Shown: in pieces, positions 17,970-26,138 of the stretch
Numbering within the stretch: position 1 is the first letter of the stretch
Layout of the letters: every line of letters starts with the position of its first letter
Assembly: GCA_009780825.1 (NCBI GenBank)
Contig: WQZH01000005.1
Coordinates: forward strand, 62,001 to 126,000
Length of the DNA stretch: 64,000 nt
Direction: 5' to 3'
From: Desulfobulbus sp.
GTDB lineage: Bacteria; Desulfobacterota; Desulfobulbia; Desulfobulbales; Desulfobulbaceae
The notes under the pieces: model-generated
Told to the model about the DNA's origin: nothing
The model's input: only the letters and a program-made list of their open reading frames with translations
Databases searched by the model: none
Program-made: the position numbers and the translations under genes

Positions 17970-18410
17970 TCAACAAGACGCCTTATTTTCTATCTTCGGT
18001 AGCGGAGTCCTGGTGTCGTAACGGGGGTCGTCGAGGACGACCTGCAATGCCCTGTTGGTTGTCGGGGCATACAGAATGGGGGCGGCGAGGTTGAGGGTGA
18101 TCTCCTTTTCCTCGGAGATGGAAACAGTGGTTACCACGAAGCAATCGCTCTGGGCATCGATACCCAGCTTCTGGCGCTCATTGTCGTTGGGCTGGATAAT
18201 GTAGTCGAGGAAGAAGTTGGTAGGATCGGTGAGCACAAAGGCAAAGGCCGGATCGTCAACGCATTGAATCCAGAACAGCGGTCCGGGCTTTTTGTTCGGC
18301 ACCACGATGAAATGTCGCAACTGGTCAAGCCCGATCAATCCCTCCGGGAAGTGCAGGATCAGGGCCGGATCGTACTCTACCTCGCCAAAACGGGTTTGCA
18401 TGATCTTCAT
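17970..18410 (-). CDS. fliW: FliW flagellar assembly factor
   Basis: The 146-residue FliW protein antagonises CsrA. In studied bacteria FliW binds flagellin, and when freed on flagellin secretion it binds CsrA and relieves repression of flagellin translation. Family features include the FPEGLIGL block near the N-terminus, FVLTDP in the middle and a LNLAAPIL segment. The ATG overlaps the csrA stop (ATGA), so the pair is translationally coupled. It is the last gene of the flagellar block. Confidence 0.92.
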   Translation of the reverse strand: MKIMQTRFGEVEYDPALILHFPEGLIGLDQLRHFIVVPNKKPGPLFWIQCVDDPAFAFVLTDPTNFFLDYIIQPNDNERQKLGIDAQSDCFVVTTVSISEEKEITLNLAAPILYAPTTNRALQVVLDDPRYDTRTPLPKIENKASC

Positions 18411-18652
18411 TTTTTTAGCGTCCTGTTTGCAAGTTTGTCACTGAGGATATCCAGGTCTGCCATATTCCAATCCGCTGCCGCATCAATATTTTCCTGGCGA
18501 ATCCGGTCATAGACTTCCTGGCGGTAGATTTTTGTATTCCTGGGGGCATCGATGCCCATGCGGATACCGCCACCCTTCAGTTCGATAATCTTGATCGTGA
18601 TATTGTCGCCGATGATAATGCCTTCACCAGGCTTTCTGGTCAGCACCAGCAT
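18407..18652 (-). CDS. csrA: CsrA, RNA-binding translational regulator
   Basis: The start is the ATG at 18652 (MLVLTRKPGEGIIIGD), giving 81 residues; the longer frame to 18718 is not conserved in type. The protein is a homodimeric GGA-binding regulator that represses target mRNAs. The core beta structure and the conserved block GIDAPRNTKIYRQEVY are intact. The C-terminal tail is about 20 residues longer than E. coli CsrA. It sits between flgL and fliW, the arrangement in which CsrA regulates flagellin in many bacteria. Confidence 0.93.
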   Translation of the reverse strand: MLVLTRKPGEGIIIGDNITIKIIELKGGGIRMGIDAPRNTKIYRQEVYDRIRQENIDAAADWNMADLDILSDKLANRTLKK

Positions 18653-18929
18653 AATCGCACCTGTAGCAAAACGTGGAACAAACGGTTCGGAGGAAGCGGG
18701 AACAAAGCGGTTGCTCACTCCCCGGGAAAGGAAGGGTGGCGCTCCCGGGAAGTGTTATTTTTTTTATTTAAACAGTATCCGGCAAAAGATCGGAAAAATC
18801 AATCGCTTTAATGAGTTGGCGCGTTGTTATACCATTTCCTATTGATAATGCAAAACGTCTTCTCAGTTTTTTTATGAAATTACAATAGGTTACCCTTTGA
18901 TATGTTTGCCCTGGCGCAAGAAAATGGTA

Positions 18930-19907
18930 TTAGAGATAATCCAGGATCGAGATCTGCGAAACCCTGGAAGTTACGTCCAAGGCGGCTTGAAAGGCCGTCT
19001 CCTGCTGGATGATATTGCTGAACACTTCAAGGGCGTCCGCGTCTTCGTAGCGGGAAAGAATTTGCTGCAAATCAATGCGCACCCCCTGTTGATAGTTCAT
19101 TGAGCTTTCAACCCGGGTGGCACTGTTGCCGAGTTGGGCGCGGAGCCGCCGGTTTTGCTCGGCCGCGCCTTCAAGGTCGCTCATACTGGTTTGCATGGCG
19201 GCTTGATCGTTGTTGCGGACAGCTGCTTCCGCCTGGGTGAGTCCCAGGAAGAGATCATAGCGTCCGGGATCGGTGCTGTTGTTTGCCGGGTCGGTCGGGT
19301 CCCATGTCGTTGTGCCCAAAAAGAGATTGTTGCCTGTCAGGTTAACCTGCATCAACTCGCCGGTGCCGATCTCCAGTGAGGTCGCGTTTTCATCGCCCTG
19401 ATAGAGGTACGGCCAGGTTGACGAATCGTTGGGATCATACAGGGCCGGGTCATAGGCCGGGTTCTCCGCAAAGGGAGGTGTGTCGCACTGGTAACCGGCA
19501 AACAGATATTTATTATCCACCATGCTGTTGGCGGTGGCAAACAGCTCCTGGCGAAGATTGGCCAATTCATCGGCGAGCGTGGTCCGGTCCTGATCGTTGA
19601 GGGAGCCGTTGATGGCGTTGGTCATGATCTCCTTGGCCCGTTGCATGATGTTTTCCACACGCTCGAGATGGCTATCGGTCGCCTGCATGGTATCAAGCGA
19701 TTTGCCCATGGTATCCAGATAGCGGTCGACATTGGAGATCTGCTTACGGGTGTCGAACACCGGGCGAACCGAAGCGGGGTTATCGGAGGGGACATTGAGT
19801 TTCTTGCCGGTCACTCCGATCTGGCGTAACTTCTCCAACTGGAGGGCGACTTCATTCAGCCGGGACCCCAGCATACGATAGGTTGTTCCTTGCGTCGCTT
19901 TCATCAT
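18930..19907 (-). CDS. flgL: FlgL hook-filament junction protein
   Basis: The 325-residue flagellin-like junction protein (HAP3) forms the joint between hook and filament with FlgK. The N-terminus (TYRMLGSRLNEVALQLEKLRQIGV) and the C-terminus (DALEVFSNIIQQETAFQAAL) form the flagellin-like terminal coiled coils. It begins 3 bases after the flgK stop with tandem ATG codons. It is exported by the flagellar type III apparatus, with FlgN as likely chaperone encoded just upstream. Confidence 0.93.
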   Translation of the reverse strand: MMKATQGTTYRMLGSRLNEVALQLEKLRQIGVTGKKLNVPSDNPASVRPVFDTRKQISNVDRYLDTMGKSLDTMQATDSHLERVENIMQRAKEIMTNAINGSLNDQDRTTLADELANLRQELFATANSMVDNKYLFAGYQCDTPPFAENPAYDPALYDPNDSSTWPYLYQGDENATSLEIGTGELMQVNLTGNNLFLGTTTWDPTDPANNSTDPGRYDLFLGLTQAEAAVRNNDQAAMQTSMSDLEGAAEQNRRLRAQLGNSATRVESSMNYQQGVRIDLQQILSRYEDADALEVFSNIIQQETAFQAALDVTSRVSQISILDYL

Positions 19908-19910
19908 GGC

Positions 19911-21308
19911 TTAGTTCTTCATTTGTAGAAGTGTAGTCATCAGCTCGTCCACAGAGGAGAGATATTTTGCTGAGGACTGGAAACCTCGTTGGTATTGGAT
20001 AAGATCAATCATCTCTTCTTCCAGGGAAACCCCGGAATAGCCGTCCCGCATGATCTGCAGCTGCGTGACCGCGTCGCTTGCGCCTGTCAGGGCAAAGTTG
20101 TTGCGGGCTGCCTCGACGCCGACCGTGGCCACCATCTGACTGAAGAAACTGTCGAAAGTGTTGTTGGTGGTACCCACCCGGTGCGTGGTCTCCAGCTGCG
20201 CGATACGTAAGGCATTCTCATTGTCGCCGGGTGCGGCGGCGGGATTGCCGGCGGCTGCCACTTGGGAGACGTCAGTGATGGCGACCATGACGTTGCGGCT
20301 GGCCACCTGATCTGGAGGCAGGGCGCTGAGGTCGTTGAAAAAGAGGCGTCCGGTCTCCCCATCGGAACCGTAACCATCAACGTGATACTCGTTCACGGCA
20401 GTGGTCAGGTCAACAGCCAAGGTATTGAGATCATCGCGGAGACCCTTGATGAACACATCGCGCATTTCGAACATGCCCTTGAACTGTCCACCCATGCTGT
20501 CCAGATCGACGGCGCGGGTGGCGCCGGCGATGTTCACCTGGAGGTTGACATTTGTTCCGGAGGTGACCGTGCTGATGGTCGCCGCCGTGCTCCCCGTGAC
20601 CAGGGGAATCCCGCCGGGCAGCTGGACACAGAGCATGCCCCGGTTATCGGTATAGGTCTGAACTCCCAGCGTTTGCGAGAGATCCTGGATGAGCAGATCG
20701 CGTTGATCACGGGCCGCATTGGCCGACTGCCCGGAGGATTCGATGAGGTTGATGCGGTCGTTGAGCCGGGCGACCTCCGCGAGTTTTTCGTTTACGGCGG
20801 CAACTCCGGTGGTGATTTCTCCGTTTATGTTCCGCTCAAGCGTATCCAGCTCATCGGTGATGCTGTTGAAGGACTGGCCCAACAGCTGCCCCTGCTGGAT
20901 CACCATATCCCGCTCTACCTGGCCGCTGGGGTTGGTCGTCAGGCTCTGCCAGGAATCAAAGAAATTATTGATCTGCGAGGCGAGATTATTTTCAGACACG
21001 TTGAAAATACGTTCCAGTTCCTGCAAGATGTTTGATTTTCCGGTTTCCTCGCCATAATCGACGGTCTTGTTTTGCAGCTGTTTGGTGATGAACAGGCTGT
21101 AATCGCGGCTGACATCAGAAACGGTCACACCCTGGCCGATGAAGAAATTGCCGTAGCTGATCGACGGAATATCCGTCAATCGGGCGCGCTGCCGGGAGTA
21201 GCCCGGGGTGTTGACGTTGGAAATGTTGTTGCCGACGATCTCAAGCGACTTCTGGTTGGTCAGCAGGCTGGTCTTGCCGGAACTAAGGGCATTGAGCAAA
21301 CTGGTCAT
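19911..21308 (-). CDS. flgK: FlgK hook-filament junction protein
   Basis: The 465-residue product (HAP1) caps the hook and receives FlgL. ATG 21308 (MTSLLNALSSGKTSLL) follows GGGAG; the 29 residues upstream in frame are rejected. It has the flagellar rod/hook N-terminal motif (IVGNNISNVNTPGYSRQ) and the C-terminal motif (MIDLIQYQRGFQSSAKYL). A sigma-28-like promoter lies about 105-130 bases upstream, consistent with late-class expression. Confidence 0.94.
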   Translation of the reverse strand: MTSLLNALSSGKTSLLTNQKSLEIVGNNISNVNTPGYSRQRARLTDIPSISYGNFFIGQGVTVSDVSRDYSLFITKQLQNKTVDYGEETGKSNILQELERIFNVSENNLASQINNFFDSWQSLTTNPSGQVERDMVIQQGQLLGQSFNSITDELDTLERNINGEITTGVAAVNEKLAEVARLNDRINLIESSGQSANAARDQRDLLIQDLSQTLGVQTYTDNRGMLCVQLPGGIPLVTGSTAATISTVTSGTNVNLQVNIAGATRAVDLDSMGGQFKGMFEMRDVFIKGLRDDLNTLAVDLTTAVNEYHVDGYGSDGETGRLFFNDLSALPPDQVASRNVMVAITDVSQVAAAGNPAAAPGDNENALRIAQLETTHRVGTTNNTFDSFFSQMVATVGVEAARNNFALTGASDAVTQLQIMRDGYSGVSLEEEMIDLIQYQRGFQSSAKYLSSVDELMTTLLQMKN

Positions 21309-21413
21309 GGGATCGTTCTCCCTGTTGTCCGGGGTGCCCGGTGGTCTATGTGGAAGAGCAGGTGGGGCGGTGAGGATGCACTCCGCAGCCAACACACTGT
21401 TACGTTACTATTT

Positions 21414-21441
21414 CTATCGGCAGAAGCGGGGATTGAGTTTA
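21414..21441 (-). promoter_or_regulatory. Candidate sigma-28 (FliA) promoter of flgK
   Basis: Read on the - strand: TAAACTCA (21441-21434), a 12-base spacer, then GCCGATAG (21421-21414). The -10 element matches 7 of 8 consensus bases and the -35 keeps TAAA. The spacer is one base longer than the enteric consensus but identical to the other site in this window. Confidence 0.55.
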
Positions 21442-21571
21442 GCTTTTGCTGCGAGAAACTTGCACGTTGGCGACTGGTCGCCGCCGCCTGTCCATGGGGC
21501 AAGGCAGAAAAAGGCGTGCGGACTGCGGGGCGCAGCGCACTGAAAGGAAGGACAGAGAGGGAAGAAGCGGA

Positions 21572-21925
21572 TCAGATGCGGCCGGAAAGGAGGCGACCGT
21601 TGATCAGGTTGTTTTGCGAAAGGCCGTTCTGGCCATAGGTGACCGGTACGGTCTTGCGACCGAAAAATTCCATGGTTTCTTGAATCCAGTTCAAAGTTGA
21701 CCGGAACAGGTACGCGTTTTTCCGATTTTCCATCCGGATTTCCTGGGCAATCTCCTGGTCATCGGGGTGCAGGGCCGTGACGGTGTTCAGTGCCCGGATC
21801 AGCACTTCTTTACGCTGCACATCCGCCATCATGGCGTCGATATCAAGCGATTTGGCGTGCTCGCGCTCGTCGCGGATAGTATCGCGGAGCTGGATCAGTA
21901 AATTGTGGACAGAGGTCTGGTCCAT
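21572..21925 (-). CDS. flgN: FlgN flagellar export chaperone
   Basis: The 117-residue, all-helical, acidic protein carries a FlgN-type profile (LLIQLRDTIRDEREHAKSLD near the N-terminus). FlgN escorts FlgK and FlgL to the export gate. ATG 21925 lies 2 bases after the flgM stop, behind a GAGG ribosome-binding site. The gene order flgM-flgN-flgK-flgL supports the call. A 263-bp gap separates it from flgK and holds the sigma-28-like promoter. Confidence 0.82.
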   Translation of the reverse strand: MDQTSVHNLLIQLRDTIRDEREHAKSLDIDAMMADVQRKEVLIRALNTVTALHPDDQEIAQEIRMENRKNAYLFRSTLNWIQETMEFFGRKTVPVTYGQNGLSQNNLINGRLLSGRI

Positions 21926-21927
21926 AA

Positions 21928-22212
21928 TCAAGCCTCAACCAAGAAGCGCAACAGACTGGAGGCAACCTTGTTCAGGTCCGGCTCATACAGACCACTGGCG
22001 ACCTGGGCCTTGAGTTCCTGCACTCGGGCGATACGTTGAGCATCGTCGGTCTTGCTGGCGCCTTGAGTCATGATTGCTCCTTGCAGGGTCGAAGCAAAAG
22101 GAATGCTGTCTTTGCTCTCGATCTTCCTCGTTCTCAGCGCATCAACGGTCTGTATCGTATTGAGACCGCCGAGTTGTCCCATGCCTTGTATTCCAAAAAA
22201 ATCTACAGTCAT
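21928..22212 (-). CDS. flgM: FlgM anti-sigma-28 factor
   Basis: The 94-residue product has a disordered N-terminus and a C-terminal helical sigma-binding part (RIARVQELKAQVASGLYEPDLNKVASSLLRFL), typical of FlgM. It holds FliA inactive until hook completion allows FlgM export. The ATG at 22212 is chosen because the upstream GTG (22221) is part of the AGGTGA ribosome-binding site. Its sigma factor FliA is encoded 6 kb upstream in the same block. Confidence 0.88.
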   Translation of the reverse strand: MTVDFFGIQGMGQLGGLNTIQTVDALRTRKIESKDSIPFASTLQGAIMTQGASKTDDAQRIARVQELKAQVASGLYEPDLNKVASSLLRFLVEA

Positions 22213-22235
22213 CACGGTCACCTAGGGTAAAAGTT

Positions 22236-22805
22236 TCAAGCCGCAGCCGTCGTTCCCGCCACCCATTCGTCGAGCTTACGCATCACTGCGTCATAGGTGT
22301 TATACGAGATATCGGGCAGCCAATCGCCAAAGGCTTTCTTCGCTTCGGCAAAACCCTTGTCGATTCCTGCCTTGATTGCGTCGATGCGGGCAGGATCGCC
22401 GCCAGCGACGCCCACGGCAAATTGAACAATCCGCTCAGATGTCTTCTCCACGCCAAAGTAGCCGTCTTCGGCCACCAGATCCTGTGCTTCCTTGGGGGTG
22501 ATGGTGGCAAGGTCGATGGTGCTGTCACCGACTGCTATCTTGGAATTGACCCCCTGTTGCTGCAACAGGTTGACCACCAAATTCTGCAGCATGCCGAGTC
22601 TGGCGCCGTCATTGGCCGAAAGTCGCATCCCGCCGGAATAGGTGGCAGGCGAGGTGGATTCGCTTTGCAGGTTGACGGTGTCTGCGATTGTCGGCAGTCC
22701 GCTGTTTTTGGCGGACAGGGACGATCTGGATGCTGCATCCGAGCTGTTGTTCTGGTAAGCCGACAAGATGCCGACGAGTTGATTCTGATCGATGTTTGTT
22801 ATCAT
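22236..22805 (-). CDS. Flagellar-locus protein of unknown function (DUF5610-like)
   Basis: ATG 22805 follows GGAGG. The 189-residue product has a low-complexity Ser/Thr-rich N-terminus (about 1-75) and a conserved-looking helical C-terminal domain (about 105-185). That domain contains ERIVQFAVGVAGGDPARIDA, the AGIDKGFAEAKKAFG block and ISYNTYDAVMRKLDEW. The C-terminal part resembles DUF5610 proteins; that assignment is from memory and unverified. It is the first gene after the stronger sigma-28-like promoter and lies just before flgM, which suggests a late flagellar or secreted role. Confidence 0.6.
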   Translation of the reverse strand: MITNIDQNQLVGILSAYQNNSSDAASRSSLSAKNSGLPTIADTVNLQSESTSPATYSGGMRLSANDGARLGMLQNLVVNLLQQQGVNSKIAVGDSTIDLATITPKEAQDLVAEDGYFGVEKTSERIVQFAVGVAGGDPARIDAIKAGIDKGFAEAKKAFGDWLPDISYNTYDAVMRKLDEWVAGTTAAA

Positions 22806-22878
22806 TGTTCCGCCTCCATGCGGCAATTCAGACCATCCCGGCCCATTATGACAAGAAATGATAGTTCTTGTTAAGATT

Positions 22879-22906
22879 GTATCGGCGGTTATCGGGAAAA
22901 ACTTTA
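22879..22906 (-). promoter_or_regulatory. Candidate sigma-28 (FliA) promoter of the unknown gene-flgM-flgN unit
   Basis: Read on the - strand: TAAAGTTT (22906-22899, a perfect -35), a 12-base spacer, then GCCGATAC (22886-22879, 7 of 8). The start codon of the downstream gene is at 22805, giving a leader of about 65 bases. It implies that FliA drives its own anti-sigma factor, as in enteric bacteria. Confidence 0.65.
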
Positions 22907-22943
22907 CCCTAAAAGTATTTTTTCAACAAAACGGAAAGAGGGT

Positions 22944-23258
22944 CTATTTGTCTGTGGGCATATTTTTTTCCATCTGCCGATAGATCTGCTCGGCCAGACC
23001 CATGGATTGGTTTTTGGCAATGCCGGCGGCAATATTTTGATCAAACATGTCTTCAAATATTTGGATGGCGTTGCTCTTGGCGAACAGACCGCCTTCCGGA
23101 ACGGTCTTGCGCATGGCCTTGAATGCGGATTGGATGAATATCGCCTCGAAGTCCTGGCAGGCTTTTTTCAAGGCTGCCCTGTCCTTGGCTGGATGCTGCG
23201 CCGTTGTGGTCTGCGTGGTCGTATGCAGCAGCAGATCAGCGTCAATGTTCGTTGTCAT
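22944..23258 (-). CDS. flgJ: Rod-binding FlgJ N-terminal domain protein (no muramidase domain)
   Basis: The 104-residue product matches the rod-cap half of FlgJ (ALKKACQDFEAIFIQSAFKAMRKTVPEG and FEDMFDQNIAAGIA). The C-terminal peptidoglycan hydrolase domain of enteric FlgJ is absent, as is common in Desulfobacterota and spirochaetes, so the wall must be opened by another enzyme. ATG 23258 (MTTNIDADLL) is preferred to the longer frame. It follows flgI in the flgA-flgH-flgI-flgJ run. Confidence 0.85.
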   Translation of the reverse strand: MTTNIDADLLLHTTTQTTTAQHPAKDRAALKKACQDFEAIFIQSAFKAMRKTVPEGGLFAKSNAIQIFEDMFDQNIAAGIAKNQSMGLAEQIYRQMEKNMPTDK

Positions 23259-23295
23259 GTTCGTGCCCCATGAAGAAGGAAAAGTCGGGATGTTG

Positions 23296-24411
23296 CTACA
23301 GGATGACCAGTTCACCCTGCAGTGCTCCCGCTGCCTTGATCGCCTGGAAAATGGCGATCAGGTCGCGCGGGGTCGCGCCAATGGCATTCAGTGCCCGGGC
23401 AATGTCTCCGAGACTGACCCCCATGGGAAGCACCACCAGATTCCCCGTATCTTCGGTCGCCTTGATGGTGGTCGCCGGCGTCTGGGTGGTCGTGCCTGGC
23501 GCCAGAGGGTTGGGCTGGCTGACCTGGGTCGATTCCGTGATGATGAGGTTGAGGTTGCCGTGCGATACCGCCACGGTGGAGATCCGGACATCCTGTCCCA
23601 TGACGATGGTGCCGGTGCGCTCGTTGACCACGATTCTGGCCGGACCGTCAGGGGTCACGTCGAGGCCTTCCAAATCGGCAATAAACGTGACCATGTCGCC
23701 GGAGAAATTTTTGGGTTTCATCACCTTCACCGTCCCGGAGTCGACGGGTTGAGCCGTTCCCGCACCGAAACGGTGATTGATGGCGTCAACCATGCGCACT
23801 GCGGTGGTGAAATCGGTCTCCCGCAATTGATAGACAATATCGCCTGAGGGAGGCAGGGCGAAATCGACCGCCCGCTCGACAATCGCGCCTCCTGTTATCC
23901 GGCCCGAGGTGGAAAAATTCTTTTGCGCCTTGGCCGCCTTGCCGCCAAAGGAGATGCCACCCACCGCCAACGGTCCTTGCGCAACGGCATAGGTGTTGCC
24001 GTCCGGCCCCTTCAACGGGGTCATCAACAAGGCGCCACCGGAAAGGCTGGTGGCGTCACCGACGGAAGAAACATGAATATCGATGGCTGACCCCGGTCGG
24101 GCAAAGGGCGGCAGTTGTGCCGTGACCATCACGGTGGCGACGTTTTTCGTTCTCATCTGTCGCAATACGTCGCTGCCGAGCGACAAGCCCATGCGTTTGG
24201 TCATGTTGATGATGGCCTGTCTGGTGAAGACGGATTTGGTGATGTCGTCGCCTGTGCCGCTCAGCCCGATCACCAGGCCATAGCCCATCAATTGATTCTC
24301 GCGCACCCCTTCGACGGCAGCGAGATCCTTGATGCGGGTGGCCTGTGCGGGTACAGCGGCCAACCAGGCCGCGCCAATCAGAACAAGAGCGGTGATGAGT
24401 CGATAGTGCAT
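23296..24411 (-). CDS. flgI: FlgI flagellar P-ring protein
   Basis: The 371-residue product begins at ATG 24411 after GGGAG. It has a signal peptide (about 1-25, ending AQA) and the FlgI body (RIKDLAAVEGVRENQLMGYGLVIGLSGTGDD near the N-terminus; NAIGATPRDLIAIFQAIKAAGAL at the end). It forms the periplasmic P ring around the rod. The length is normal. The gene follows the L-ring gene flgH. Confidence 0.95.
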   Translation of the reverse strand: MHYRLITALVLIGAAWLAAVPAQATRIKDLAAVEGVRENQLMGYGLVIGLSGTGDDITKSVFTRQAIINMTKRMGLSLGSDVLRQMRTKNVATVMVTAQLPPFARPGSAIDIHVSSVGDATSLSGGALLMTPLKGPDGNTYAVAQGPLAVGGISFGGKAAKAQKNFSTSGRITGGAIVERAVDFALPPSGDIVYQLRETDFTTAVRMVDAINHRFGAGTAQPVDSGTVKVMKPKNFSGDMVTFIADLEGLDVTPDGPARIVVNERTGTIVMGQDVRISTVAVSHGNLNLIITESTQVSQPNPLAPGTTTQTPATTIKATEDTGNLVVLPMGVSLGDIARALNAIGATPRDLIAIFQAIKAAGALQGELVIL

Positions 24412-24443
24412 GAACAGTTTCTCCCGAAGTCCCAGCCGCACCG

Positions 24444-25175
24444 TCAGAATGGCCAGGCGTTGTCGAATATCCGCATTAGCCAACCAGGTTTCTGTTTGTC
24501 GGAAACGATCCCCTTGCCGGTGTAGGTGATCTGGGCGTTGAGAATACTGCCGGAGTCCACGGTGTTGTCGGTAGTGACATCGTAGGGCCGGACAATGCCG
24601 GTCAGGTAGATGATTTGATTTTCATTGTTGACGGCCACCGATTTTCCGCCCCGTATTTTCAGATTGCCGTTCGGATAGACCTCCACGACCTGGGTGGTCA
24701 GGGTGGCGGTCAGGTTTTCCGAGCGCGTGGTTTGCCCCTTGCCGCTAAAGGAATCGCTGCTGTTCGATGCGATCATGGACGAGGGGTTGATGTTGGTGCT
24801 GTCCGCCACATTTTGTTCCAGACCAAAAAGCGCTGAAATTCCTGCGGAAATACCGGAGCCGCGTGAGGTGTCGGTGGTCGCCTGCTTGGATGCCGTGGCC
24901 TGTTCTCTGATGGTCACCGTGACGATGTCGCCTACCCGCCTGGCCTTGACATCCGACAGCCAACTGCCCTCATCGCCATTCCACAAGGTGCCGGGCGACT
25001 GGGGTTTGGGATTGGCTGCCACGGGTTCTTCCAGCGGTTCGTGGGCAGCGGTCACCTCTTGCGCCCGGGGGGCGCAACCGGTCAGGGCGGCGAGCAGGAG
25101 CAGGAGACAGGCCAGGCGTTGCCAGCGGTTGATCGGACGATCTGAAATAACATGTGGGAATGTTGTGTATTTCAT
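24444..25175 (-). CDS. flgH: FlgH flagellar L-ring lipoprotein
   Basis: The 243-residue outer-membrane L-ring protein has a signal sequence with lipobox LTGC (about residue 34) and the FlgH block SWLSDVKARRVGDIVTVTI. The C-terminus contains the GKGIVSDKQKPGWL pattern. ATG 25175 (MKYTTF) is 8 bases after GGAG, which overlaps the end of flgA. It sits between flgA and flgI and confirms a diderm envelope. Confidence 0.94.
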   Translation of the reverse strand: MKYTTFPHVISDRPINRWQRLACLLLLLAALTGCAPRAQEVTAAHEPLEEPVAANPKPQSPGTLWNGDEGSWLSDVKARRVGDIVTVTIREQATASKQATTDTSRGSGISAGISALFGLEQNVADSTNINPSSMIASNSSDSFSGKGQTTRSENLTATLTTQVVEVYPNGNLKIRGGKSVAVNNENQIIYLTGIVRPYDVTTDNTVDSGSILNAQITYTGKGIVSDKQKPGWLMRIFDNAWPF

Positions 25176-25179
25176 CGCG

Positions 25180-26133
25180 CTAAAACTCCACGGAAACCAT
25201 GCCTGGTCCATCGACGCGGCAATGAATCATCTTGTTCGAGCTGATATTCTTGACTGAGATGGTCTCGCCCACCCGGCCGTCGTTTTTGGCCAGACCGCTG
25301 GTGGAGAGATGCAAGGAACCCTTTTGCGCTGAGATTTTAACCATCTCCCCCTCCTTGATGACTGGCGGCAGGACGATATGATCCGCCCTGAGGATTGTGC
25401 CCGGCGCGACCGTGCGGGCGACCTGCTTGCCCAGGATCTCTTCCTTGACAAACAATGGGTTGTCGATGCCGCTGATGTTGTGGCGTTGCAGCCCGACATT
25501 TTCCCCGGTCACGAGATCGCCCTTGCGCAAGGTGGTCGCAGCCGTCAGGACCTCGGCGACGAGTTCCAGCCGTCCCCTGATCGTGCAGTTGCCGGCGGGC
25601 TTGCCGTCGACAGACAGGGCAATGGTGAAACTGGTGCTGCCCACGATGCCGGGACGGGACGGCGTGATTTTCCAGGAGAGGTCGCCAGACGGCAGCATCA
25701 TGTCCTCCGGGGTCTGGATCGAAGAGAAACGGAGTTCCGCCTTGGGCAGAATCGAAGCATTTTCCTGGAGATAGGCAGCGATCATTTCCTGCATCTGTTT
25801 CTGGCTCAAGGGCACGCCCGCGCGTTCCACCACAATCGTCTGGCTCCCCTGCCAATCGACATCTGCCGTCTCGGGACGGTTGCGCAGACCGTTGATGACG
25901 GGGATGATGGACAACTCCTTTGCTTTCCCCGGAGCAGGCGCCGTTGCCACCGGCAGTTGCCCGAGCGCCTCGGTTGCGCTGCCCGGGGGTTGAATGATCG
26001 CGATATCGGCCAGGACGATCCTGGGGCCGGTCACCACGGCATTGGCCTTGAAACTGACCGTGACCTGGGCGGCCGCAGACAGCGGAGAGAGCAACAGCCA
26101 GCAGGCGATCAGGATGAATCCGATAGAACGCAA
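25180..26133 (-). CDS. flgA: FlgA P-ring assembly chaperone
   Basis: The 317-residue periplasmic protein has a signal peptide (about 1-22) and a SAF domain in the C-terminal half (VLTAATTLRKGDLVTGENV, then ISAQKGSLHLSTSGLA). FlgA binds FlgI subunits and promotes P-ring formation. The N-terminal part is longer than in enteric FlgA, as in many non-enteric homologues. It begins 5 bases after flgG. Confidence 0.9.
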   Translation of the reverse strand: MRSIGFILIACWLLLSPLSAAAQVTVSFKANAVVTGPRIVLADIAIIQPPGSATEALGQLPVATAPAPGKAKELSIIPVINGLRNRPETADVDWQGSQTIVVERAGVPLSQKQMQEMIAAYLQENASILPKAELRFSSIQTPEDMMLPSGDLSWKITPSRPGIVGSTSFTIALSVDGKPAGNCTIRGRLELVAEVLTAATTLRKGDLVTGENVGLQRHNISGIDNPLFVKEEILGKQVARTVAPGTILRADHIVLPPVIKEGEMVKISAQKGSLHLSTSGLAKNDGRVGETISVKNISSNKMIHCRVDGPGMVSVEF

Positions 26134-26138
26134 AATAT

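Noticed and set aside
18721-18770. Hairpin CCCGGGA...TCCCGGG followed by T-rich DNA on the + strand upstream of csrA
   Set aside because: There is no + strand gene for it to terminate; on the - strand the T-run is on the wrong side.
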